NCBI GenBank assembly: GCA_937876375.1
Contig: CALEHY010000026.1
Span: forward strand, 1 to 46,522
DNA length: 46,522 nt
Source: an uncultured Clostridia bacterium
GTDB taxonomy: Bacteria; Bacillota; Clostridia; Oscillospirales; Acutalibacteraceae
Direction: 5' to 3'
Position 1 is the stretch's first letter, and each line of letters starts with the position of its first letter. The translations under genes and the position numbers were made by a program. The notes beneath the pieces are model-generated. The model was given only the letters and a program-made list of their open reading frames with translations, had not been told where the DNA came from and did no database searches. Of the stretch, positions 33,921 to 39,793 are shown in pieces.

Positions 33921-34793
33921 ATGAGCAAGGCGAAACATTGGTCAAAGAAGAAAAAGATTGTTGTTATAGCATTATCGATTGTTTTGTTCCTATTCGTTGC
34001 AGCTATTGTTGGTGGTCTTGTTGCGCTAAACTGGTATTGCGATCCTGGTGAATACGAGATTGTTAGTAGCCAGTATGTCGCTACTAGCGATACGGAGCTT
34101 ATCGCTCATCGTGGATTTAGGTCCGTTGCACCAGAGAATACTGCCCCAGCGTTTATTGAGGCTGGCAAGCGTAATATGTATGCTGCAGAGTGTGATGTCT
34201 ATATGACTAAGGATGGCGTTTGGGTTGTTCATCACGACCCAAATATATTCCGTATGATGAATGGTCTAAAGAATATCGAAAAGACTACATATGACGAGCT
34301 GATGAAGTACGATAATAACAATGGTATTGATATCGAGTCGTATGAAAATCTAAAGATTTGCACCCTTGATGAGTATCTTGACATATGTGACGAGTATCAT
34401 ATGGTCGCATATATCGAGCTAAAGGGGAAGAATAATACCGAGCATTATGACAAAATTATGGACAGTGTTAATGCCCATAAATCGCCAGTAGTTTTCATAT
34501 CATTTAATGAGGAAAACCTACTTGCTATGCGCAAGCTGACTGATGCTCCTATGTTTTATCTTGTGCAGAAGATTGAGCCAGAGGATATCGAGATTGCAAA
34601 GAATATCGGCAACTGTGGTATCGATTTTAATGCTAGCAAGAAAAAGAATTTTGACAACAATGGCGAGATGATTAAGGCTTGTCAGGACGAGGGACTGGAG
34701 CTTTCAGCGTGGACTGTTGATGATTTGGAAACAATGCAGGCATTGGTCGACCTTGGTGTAGAATATATAACAACGGATTGTATAACATATTAG
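33921..34793 (+). CDS. Membrane-anchored glycerophosphodiester phosphodiesterase
   Basis: This 290-residue enzyme cleaves glycerophosphodiesters to glycerol-3-phosphate and an alcohol. A basic N-terminus is followed by one transmembrane segment (about 12-36). The GDPD barrel has IAHRGFRSVAPENTAPAF (about 55-72) with catalytic His and metal Glu, AECDVYMTKDGVWVVHHDP (about 82-100) with the second His, and IELKG. The C-terminal end SAWTVDDLETMQALVDLGVEYITTD is canonical. The catalytic domain probably faces outward. It is followed by PqqD-like and FakA-domain genes with 10- and 11-base gaps. Confidence 0.9.
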   Translation: MSKAKHWSKKKKIVVIALSIVLFLFVAAIVGGLVALNWYCDPGEYEIVSSQYVATSDTELIAHRGFRSVAPENTAPAFIEAGKRNMYAAECDVYMTKDGVWVVHHDPNIFRMMNGLKNIEKTTYDELMKYDNNNGIDIESYENLKICTLDEYLDICDEYHMVAYIELKGKNNTEHYDKIMDSVNAHKSPVVFISFNEENLLAMRKLTDAPMFYLVQKIEPEDIEIAKNIGNCGIDFNASKKKNFDNNGEMIKACQDEGLELSAWTVDDLETMQALVDLGVEYITTDCITY

Positions 34794-34803
34794 TGAGGTA
34801 GCT

Positions 34804-35067
34804 ATGAGAATTAAGGACGGATTTGCAAAGAGAAATATCGCTGGCTCGGAGATTGTAGTGCCAGTGGGTGCCGAGGCTGTAAAATTTAATGGTATGATTA
34901 CGCTTAATGAGTCTGGTGGCTTCTTTTGGGATTGCTTTCAAAAGGACACAACTATTGATGAGGTAGTTGAGCTTGTTCTTGCAGAGTACGAGGTTGAGCC
35001 AGAGGTCGCAAGGCGTGACGTAGAGGCATTTGTAAAAATGCTAGAGGATAATGGGCTTTTAGCATAG
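34804..35067 (+). CDS. PqqD-like peptide-binding protein (RiPP recognition element type)
   Basis: This 87-residue winged-helix protein of the PqqD fold starts MRIKDGFAKRNIAGSEIVVPVG. It continues with a beta hairpin, LNESGGFFWDCF, and helices ending VEAFVKMLEDNGLLA. In RiPP pathways such domains present leader peptides to a modifying enzyme. Many stand-alone copies in Firmicutes have no known partner. No radical-SAM enzyme or precursor peptide is visible here. It is in an operon with GDPD and a FakA-type domain. Confidence 0.82.
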   Translation: MRIKDGFAKRNIAGSEIVVPVGAEAVKFNGMITLNESGGFFWDCFQKDTTIDEVVELVLAEYEVEPEVARRDVEAFVKMLEDNGLLA

Positions 35068-35078
35068 GAGGTAAAAAT

Positions 35079-35330
35079 ATGTTAGAGTACAGATATGACA
35101 CACAGCTACTCATCGAGGGCGAGGATCTTGATGAGGACGAAATCAATGATTATTTTGTAGAGAATTTTAAGGGCGATTGCCTTATCGCTGTTGGTGATGA
35201 GGAGCTAGTAAAAATTCATTACCATACCAACGAGCCATGGAAGGTGCTAGAGTATTGTCGCACTCTTGGTGAGATATTTGATATCGTTGTTGAGGATATG
35301 GACAGACAAGAAAGAGGGTTAAAGGGCTGA
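35079..35330 (+). CDS. Stand-alone FakA/YloV-type middle domain (Dak-phosphatase-like)
   Basis: This 83-residue protein matches the segment of FakA/YloV kinases after the DAK2 kinase domain. It has YDTQLLIEGEDLDEDEI, GDCLIAVGDEELVKIHYHTNEPW with the conserved H-x-H-T-N, and LGEIFDIVVEDMDRQ. FakA phosphorylates fatty acids held by FakB. Here the kinase domain is absent, so only an accessory or binding role can be proposed. AGGAGG precedes the ATG. Its last three codons and stop lie inside the left end of a large inverted-repeat element, which may have replaced the original C-terminus. Confidence 0.72.
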   Translation: MLEYRYDTQLLIEGEDLDEDEINDYFVENFKGDCLIAVGDEELVKIHYHTNEPWKVLEYCRTLGEIFDIVVEDMDRQERGLKG

Positions 35331-35514
35331 TAAAGGCTACTCTCCATAAGGATTTTATGCCCTAAAAATGCACCTTTTTGGTTAAATATGTCGTTAAAAA
35401 TAGACCATAGGCGTCAGCCTATGGTCTATTTTGTGCCTAATCTTAACACAAAAATTCACTATTTTTAGGGTGGAAACCACAACATCCTTGTGGGGAGTAG
35501 CCTAATTCAGCCCT
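35323..35514. repeat. Nested cruciform repeat with 16-bp central terminator hairpin
   Basis: The left arm begins AGGGCTGATAAAGGCTACTC and the right arm, read as reverse complement, begins AGGGCTGAATTAGGCTACTC. The similarity continues through AAGGAT and CCCTAAAAAT, giving imperfect inverted arms of about 50 bp. At the centre AAAATAGACCATAGGC-GTCA-GCCTATGGTCTATTTT (35397-35432) is a 16-bp perfect hairpin able to end transcription both ways. No protein is encoded except the tail of the preceding gene. It looks like a MITE. Confidence 0.8.
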
Positions 35515-35520
35515 TTTTTC

Positions 35521-35549
35521 TTTACATATTGTATATATTAGTATATAAT
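35521..35549 (+). promoter_or_regulatory. Promoter of the DUF1015 gene
   Basis: TTTACA (35521-35526), a 17-bp spacer and TATAAT (35544-35549), starting just past the cruciform repeat. Confidence 0.75.
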
Positions 35550-35581
35550 ACCTATTATATTGTGAAAAAGAGGACGGATAT

Positions 35582-36820
35582 ATGGCAATATTTAAATCAT
35601 TCAAGGCTTATCGTCCAGCTAGGTATAATCAATCAAAGATACCTGCTCTACCATACGATGTTATGAGTAGTGACGAGGCTAGGGAGATGGTAAAGGGAAA
35701 TCCTTTATCCTTTTTACATATCGACAAGGCAGAGATAGACCTGCCTCTCGGCACAGATTTGTACTCACAGCAGGTGTATGACAAGGCTAGGGACAATCTT
35801 CTTGCGTTAGAGCAGAATGGCGACCTTATCCAAGACGCCACACCTTGTCTGTATATCTATCGCCAGATTATGAATGGCAGAGTGCAGACTGGTATCGTTG
35901 GCTGTGCGTCCGTTGATGATTACAAGAATAATGTTATCAAAAAGCATGAGTACACCCTTGCCAAGAAGGAGCAGGACCGTATCAATCATGTTAACACCTG
36001 CGATGCTAACACTGGTCCAATCTTTTTAACATATAGAAAGAATAATGATATATCACTAATGGTTAATCGCTGGATTAGTGAGCATTCTCCAGTATATGAT
36101 TTTGAGATGGACGACGTTCGTCAAACAGTTTGGGTCGTTGACGATGCTGAAACTATCAGTGGCATAGAGGAGCTGTTCTGCAGTGTAGAGTCGCTATATA
36201 TTGCTGATGGTCATCATCGCTGTGCATCTGCTGTTCGTGTTGGCGAAATGCGTAGAGCTGATATGCCAGATTACACTGGTGAAGAGGAGTTCAATTTCTT
36301 CCTTGCTGTTGCATTTGCTGATAACGACCTGGAGATTATGGACTACAATCGTGTTGTTAGAGATTTGAATGGCTACACATTCGATGAGTTCGTAGCAGAG
36401 GTTAGCAAATCATTTGATATCGAAAAGCTACCTTGTCAGCAGCACCCTATAGAGAAGCACACATTCTCTATGTTCTATGCTGGTGATTGGTATATGCTCA
36501 CAGCAAAGGCTGGCACATTTGACGAGTCTGACCCAGTGGCACAGCTCGATGTTAGCATCTTGCAGAACAATTTGCTCGACCCAGTGCTTAATATAAAAAA
36601 TCCAAAGAATGATGAGCGTATCGACTTTATCGGTGGTATTCGTGGACTTGATGAGTTGGAGAAAAGGGCTACTACCGATATGCAGATTGCATTCGCTATG
36701 TTCCCAACAACAGTGGACGACCTAATGTCTATTGCTGACGCTGACAAGATTATGCCACCAAAGAGCACTTGGTTTGAACCAAAGCTACTTAGTGGACTAT
36801 TTATCCATCATTTGAGTTAA
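35582..36820 (+). CDS. DUF1015 family protein
   Basis: This 412-residue soluble protein starts MAIFKSFKAYRP and includes PALPYDVMSSDEARE, YIYRQIM and the conserved ADGHHRCASAVRV near residue 208, which define DUF1015. The family is uncharacterised and is often found near serine biosynthesis genes, which are not present here. GAGGACGG precedes the ATG. It has its own promoter and lies upstream of a membrane M28 peptidase gene after a 75-base gap. Confidence 0.88.
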   Translation: MAIFKSFKAYRPARYNQSKIPALPYDVMSSDEAREMVKGNPLSFLHIDKAEIDLPLGTDLYSQQVYDKARDNLLALEQNGDLIQDATPCLYIYRQIMNGRVQTGIVGCASVDDYKNNVIKKHEYTLAKKEQDRINHVNTCDANTGPIFLTYRKNNDISLMVNRWISEHSPVYDFEMDDVRQTVWVVDDAETISGIEELFCSVESLYIADGHHRCASAVRVGEMRRADMPDYTGEEEFNFFLAVAFADNDLEIMDYNRVVRDLNGYTFDEFVAEVSKSFDIEKLPCQQHPIEKHTFSMFYAGDWYMLTAKAGTFDESDPVAQLDVSILQNNLLDPVLNIKNPKNDERIDFIGGIRGLDELEKRATTDMQIAFAMFPTTVDDLMSIADADKIMPPKSTWFEPKLLSGLFIHHLS

Positions 36821-36895
36821 AACTGCTAATACACTTGATTTAAAAATAAATATTTGCTAATATATATTTGTTAAAAACATTTTGGGAGGTTGTGT

Positions 36896-38227
36896 ATGAA
36901 AGAAGCAACAAAGAAATATGCTGACGAAGCATATGAGATCGTAGAATATGCTGCTAATGTGGTTGGCTCTCGTCTACCTGGCTCAAAGGGAGAGAAGGAA
37001 TATGCCGACTATATGGGCGACAAACTAAAGGAAATTGGTATTGAGCCAAAGCAGGAGGAGTTCTTTGTAGCACCTCGTTCTGGTATTGGTGGATTATCAT
37101 ATGCTGGTTGGGTAGGTGTTATCCTTAGTGCACTTACATTCTTGGCATTCGAGCTACCTACACTATGGATTCCTATGGCTATCATTGGTGTTGTTATGGT
37201 ATTTTGGCTAGTATCTAGCTGTTTCCTATACAAGACATGGTTTGATATGTTCTTCCACAGAGAGATTAGCCAGAACACATATGGCGAGTTCTACAATGGT
37301 GACAGCTATGATTACACAATTATCCTTTCTGGTCACACAGATACTTCTTGGACCTGGCGTCATAGCGAAAATGCATATAAGTACAAGAATCCTGTTATGG
37401 GTCTAGTTACTACATATGGTAAGGTTGGTTTTGGTGCTGTATGCGTATTCTATATGGTATTCGCATCTATCTTTATGGCTGTTGTTCATTGTGGCGATTT
37501 GTTTGGCGCTGGCTGGGCAACAACTGTTATGGAGTCATCACAGTATATCAACTTTACTCTTGCTATGCACTTTATTCCTGCACTTACAGCACTTGGTGCT
37601 ATGTTCGTAGTTCTTTGGGGTGACCCAAATGAGCAGAACGCATCTCGTGGTGCTATGGATAACGCTACTGGCTGTGCACTCAGCTACGAGGTTATTAAGT
37701 ACTTTAAGGAGAACCCAGACAAGCTACCAGAGGGCTGTCGTATCGTTGATTGCAACGTTGGCTCAGAGGAGGCTGGTCTTCGTGGCTCAATGTATTTTGC
37801 ACAGGAGCACGCTGATGACGATTTGACCAAGAACGCTTGGAATATCAATATCGACTCTGTTGCTGATGAGGGTTACTTTGAGGTTGTTATCAAGGACGAT
37901 TGGCAGGGCTGTCGCTTTGATACCGATATGGAAAAAATGTTCAAGGACACATTCAACGAGATGGGTATCGAGAGCAAGACAAATGGCTGTATCCACAACC
38001 CAGTTGGTGGTTGCGACTCTACTCCTATGACTAGAGCAGGCATCAAGTCTGTTACATTCGCTGCACAGAACCCAATGCTCACATATTACTACCACACCTG
38101 GAGAGATATGCCAGAGCGTTTCAGCGTTGACACTGTACATGATGGATTTGACGTTGTTCTATCTGTTATCGACAAGATTGCAGCATTCCAAAAGGAAAAT
38201 GGCTACAACGGTCCACAAAAGAAATAA
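36896..38227 (+). CDS. M28 family zinc peptidase with internal membrane segments
   Basis: This 443-residue protein combines an M28 aminopeptidase fold with inserted membrane helices. An N-terminal segment with VVGSRLPGSKGEKEYADYM is followed by two hydrophobic helices (about 65-112). The metal motif ILSGHTDTSW (about 143-152) comes next, then a second helix group (about 175-240), AMDNATGCALSYEV, the Glu pair in GSEEAGLRG, an Asp in NIDSV and a His in YYYHTWRD. All metal ligands appear present. Substrate and topology are unknown. ATG 36896 has GGGAGG 6 bases upstream. A paralogue lies at 39794. Confidence 0.85.
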   Translation: MKEATKKYADEAYEIVEYAANVVGSRLPGSKGEKEYADYMGDKLKEIGIEPKQEEFFVAPRSGIGGLSYAGWVGVILSALTFLAFELPTLWIPMAIIGVVMVFWLVSSCFLYKTWFDMFFHREISQNTYGEFYNGDSYDYTIILSGHTDTSWTWRHSENAYKYKNPVMGLVTTYGKVGFGAVCVFYMVFASIFMAVVHCGDLFGAGWATTVMESSQYINFTLAMHFIPALTALGAMFVVLWGDPNEQNASRGAMDNATGCALSYEVIKYFKENPDKLPEGCRIVDCNVGSEEAGLRGSMYFAQEHADDDLTKNAWNINIDSVADEGYFEVVIKDDWQGCRFDTDMEKMFKDTFNEMGIESKTNGCIHNPVGGCDSTPMTRAGIKSVTFAAQNPMLTYYYHTWRDMPERFSVDTVHDGFDVVLSVIDKIAAFQKENGYNGPQKK

Positions 38228-38240
38228 TTAAAAATAGTGC

Positions 38241-38282
38241 AACCGCTATAACAAAGTTTTGGTTTTGTTATAGCGGTTTTTT
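38241..38282 (+). terminator. Terminator of the first M28 gene
   Basis: AACCGCTATAACAAA pairs with TTTGTTATAGCGGTT, followed by TTTTTA. A long, near-perfect stem. Confidence 0.92.
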
Positions 38283-38333
38283 ATTCGTTGCTTACAGATA
38301 ATTTTGGTATCGCGACAACCCCATTTTTAAATA

Positions 38334-38362
38334 TTGCAGATAATTCCTATCTGTGATACAAT
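38334..38362 (+). promoter_or_regulatory. Promoter with embedded dyad upstream of an AT-rich gene
   Basis: TTGCAG (38334-38339), a 17-bp spacer and TACAAT (38357-38362). The spacer contains CAGATA-ATTCC-TATCTG (38337-38353), a 6-bp inverted repeat. The half-site CAGATAATT also occurs at 38295. This suggests operator control. Confidence 0.6.
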
Positions 38363-38402
38363 TGAATTAGAAAAATAAAGCATAGGAGTTTTCATAACAA
38401 AT

Positions 38403-39008
38403 ATGGATGCAATAACTTTTATTGATAATATAGAGAAAAGAAACAAAATCTATGAACTTGCTTCAGAAGGTAAAGCAACAAAAAATGATAGAGAATGGTT
38501 AGTAACTAATCCTTATTATAATGAAAATGGTCCACAATACTATCATTATGATGTTATTAATATTGTTCCTAATAAATGGTATGATATGACAATAAGCAGC
38601 ATTGATAAACTTAAGGATTGTTTTTTAGAAATGGTTATTAGCATACCTATGGAAAAAGGTGAAATTCGTGCTGATTTTACTGTACTTGACTTTTATGGAA
38701 AAGAAAAGCCTTGTAAAAACATAACAATGCTTGGCATAGATAATCAAAGTGATAATAAAAATCATATTAGAATTATGTCAAATATAGGACTTATTGGTAT
38801 CGAATATAATATTATGTTATTTAATAAAGCTATGAACCGAAATATGCCGATATCAAGTGGCAATTCAAAATTATTATTTATGAAAAAAGAAATCCTTTCA
38901 GACGATTCTGTAAACTATTATTGCAAAAGCAATGAATCTAGTGATTTACCATCAAATACGGATTTTGAAAAACATGGTTTCAACATTACAATAAAATGCA
39001 TAGAGTAA
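38403..39008 (+). CDS. Hypothetical protein, AT-rich accessory gene
   Basis: This 201-residue soluble protein of unknown family has no signal peptide or membrane segment. Visible sequence includes GKATKNDREWLVTNPYYNE near the start and NPYYNENGPQYYHYDV, followed by alternating beta-like stretches (DFTVLDFYGKEKP, IGLIGIEYNIMLF). Codon use is markedly more AT-rich (AAA, ATA, AAT) than in the flanking peptidase genes, which suggests recent transfer. AGGAG lies 14 bases before the ATG, an unusually long spacing. It is part of an island with the small toxin-like locus. Confidence 0.75.
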   Translation: MDAITFIDNIEKRNKIYELASEGKATKNDREWLVTNPYYNENGPQYYHYDVINIVPNKWYDMTISSIDKLKDCFLEMVISIPMEKGEIRADFTVLDFYGKEKPCKNITMLGIDNQSDNKNHIRIMSNIGLIGIEYNIMLFNKAMNRNMPISSGNSKLLFMKKEILSDDSVNYYCKSNESSDLPSNTDFEKHGFNITIKCIE

Positions 39009-39016
39009 TATGTTGT

Positions 39017-39038
39017 AAGGGTTGTCACAATATTTTAG
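39017..39038. repeat. 22-bp direct repeat, copy A
   Basis: AAGGGTTGTCACAATATTTTAG. Copies B (39405) and C (39578) each match it at 20 of 22 positions. Copies A and B bracket the toxin-antitoxin-like locus. Confidence 0.8.
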
Positions 39039-39043
39039 ATATA

Positions 39044-39071
39044 TAAAAAATCTCTATCATAAAGATAGAGA
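39044..39071 (-). terminator. Minus-strand hairpin terminator
   Basis: TCTCTATC (39051-39058) pairs with GATAGAGA (39064-39071). A T-run of about six follows on the minus strand. It would stop transcripts that read past the peptide gene toward the hypothetical gene. Confidence 0.6.
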
Positions 39072-39081
39072 ACAATAGATG

Positions 39082-39110
39082 TTGACAAATAATAGTTAAT
39101 TGCGTATAAT
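39082..39110 (+). promoter_or_regulatory. Promoter of the antisense regulator RNA
   Basis: A perfect consensus: TTGACA (39082-39087), a 17-bp spacer and TATAAT (39105-39110). Confidence 0.9.
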
Positions 39111-39116
39111 ATAAAT

Positions 39117-39203
39117 GAACAAGGAGCAGTCCGATAGACGGTCAGCTCAATTAATGTGTTAAAAAGATAACCGTATCAATTGGCGTTGGGCGGTTATTTT
39201 TTT
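39117..39203 (+). ncRNA. Candidate antitoxin RNA (RNAII-like)
   Basis: About 87 nt from the inferred start to the T-run of the shared terminator, with no ORF. GAGCAGTCCG (39124-39133) is a near-copy of GAGCAGACCG (39318-39327), whose complement is in the 5' leader of the converging mRNA. It can therefore pair there in trans over about 10 bp with one mismatch. Its 3' end (39160-39203) is fully complementary to the last three codons, stop and terminator of the peptide mRNA. This matches the two-site interaction of par-type antitoxin RNAs. Confidence 0.7.
39161..39203. terminator. Shared bidirectional terminator of two converging RNAs
   Basis: ATAACCG (39167-39173) pairs with CGGTTAT (39191-39197), with a small CAA/TTG inner pairing. 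T7 follows on the plus strand (39197-39203) and CTTTTT on the minus strand (39161-39165). The stop codon of the small peptide lies in the stem. Confidence 0.85.
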
Positions 39204-39265
39204 ATGCTTAAAATGTAACCTGTTGCAGCAACAAGAATGATTACTGTAATAACAAGATATTCCAT
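39194..39265 (-). CDS. 23-residue hydrophobic peptide, candidate type I toxin
   Basis: The peptide starts MEYLVITVIILVAATG and ends YILSIKK: one membrane-spanning stretch of about 19 residues with a Lys-Lys tail. It has its own consensus promoter at 39394-39366 and a strong ribosome site, GGGGGTGA, starting 12 bases before the ATG. The TAA lies in the shared terminator stem. An upstream TAA blocks extension, and the alternative ATG 5 bases earlier gives a 9-codon frame. The size and design fit membrane-depolarising type I toxins, but no sequence family was recognised. It could also be a small regulatory membrane peptide. Confidence 0.7.
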   Translation of the reverse strand: MEYLVITVIILVAATGYILSIKK

Positions 39266-39359
39266 AGCATCACCCCCTAACATTAAAATTAGAGGGCATT
39301 GCCCTCTGTATGTTAGAGAGCAGACCGCCTACCGTTTTTCAAGACAAATCTCCTTGCCC
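39266..39359 (-). promoter_or_regulatory. Structured 5' leader of the peptide mRNA
   Basis: The 94-nt leader contains the complement of GAGCAGACCG, the likely target of the antisense RNA. CTAACAT (39316-39310) then pairs with ATGTTAG (39283-39277) and encloses AGAGGGC-AAT-GCCCTCT. The helix ends on the first G of the ribosome site, so it could hide or set back the site, as in Fst mRNA. Confidence 0.6.
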
Positions 39360-39365
39360 AATGTC

Positions 39366-39394
39366 ATTATATGATAAGGCAATATTGTTGTCAA
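39366..39394 (-). promoter_or_regulatory. Promoter of the small-peptide mRNA
   Basis: On the minus strand, TTGACA (39389-39394), a 17-bp spacer and TATAAT (39366-39371): a perfect consensus, facing the equally perfect plus-strand promoter 284 bp away. Confidence 0.9.
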
Positions 39395-39404
39395 TTATTA
39401 AATC

Positions 39405-39426
39405 AAGGGTTGGCACGATATTTTAG
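39405..39426. repeat. 22-bp direct repeat, copy B
   Basis: AAGGGTTGGCACGATATTTTAG, with two differences from copy A. It lies between the small-peptide promoter and a MITE-like element. Confidence 0.8.
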
Positions 39427-39436
39427 TAATCTGCAG

Positions 39437-39564
39437 AGGCTCCCTTGTGTAAAGGGAGCTGTTGAGCGAAGCGAAACTGAGGGATTGTCAAAAAGAATAT
39501 TTGATATTAATTACAATCCCTCCGTCAACCTATCGGTTGCCACCTCCCTTTACACAAGGGAGGC
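39437..39564. repeat. MITE-like element, second copy
   Basis: The ends AGGCTCCCTTGTGTAAAGGGAG and (reverse complement) AGCCTCCCTTGTGTAAAGGGAGG are near-perfect terminal inverted repeats of about 23 bp. It is 128 bp long and non-coding, with the same end sequence as the element at 7164. It sits between direct repeats B and C. Confidence 0.85.
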
Positions 39565-39577
39565 TTTTTTATTTCAA

Positions 39578-39599
39578 TAGGGTTGTCACAACATTTTAG
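39578..39599. repeat. 22-bp direct repeat, copy C
   Basis: TAGGGTTGTCACAACATTTTAG, matching copy A at 20 of 22 positions. Copies B and C flank the MITE. From 39600 to 39735 only AT-rich spacer is seen. Confidence 0.8.
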
Positions 39600-39735
39600 T
39601 TAAATAGTAATATAGCAAATTACTATGACATATTTCAAATTGAAAGTGTCCTAGTGGGTTATATGCCTTTAAGTATATGAAATGTTAATAAATTTCGTTA
39701 TGGAACCCTGTTAATTATGTGAGCGTTTTTTTATA

Positions 39736-39764
39736 TTGCACTGGTGTCTATTTTGTGATAAAAT
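39736..39764 (+). promoter_or_regulatory. Promoter of the second M28 gene
   Basis: TTGCAC (39736-39741), a 17-bp spacer and TAAAAT (39759-39764), about 30 bases before the start codon. Confidence 0.65.
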
Positions 39765-39793
39765 ATATTTAATCTATTTTAGGAGGTAGAATT

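Noticed and set aside
39371..39580. 69-codon plus-strand ORF
   Set aside because: It lies in the promoter of the small-peptide mRNA and the MITE, with no ribosome site or protein-like sequence.
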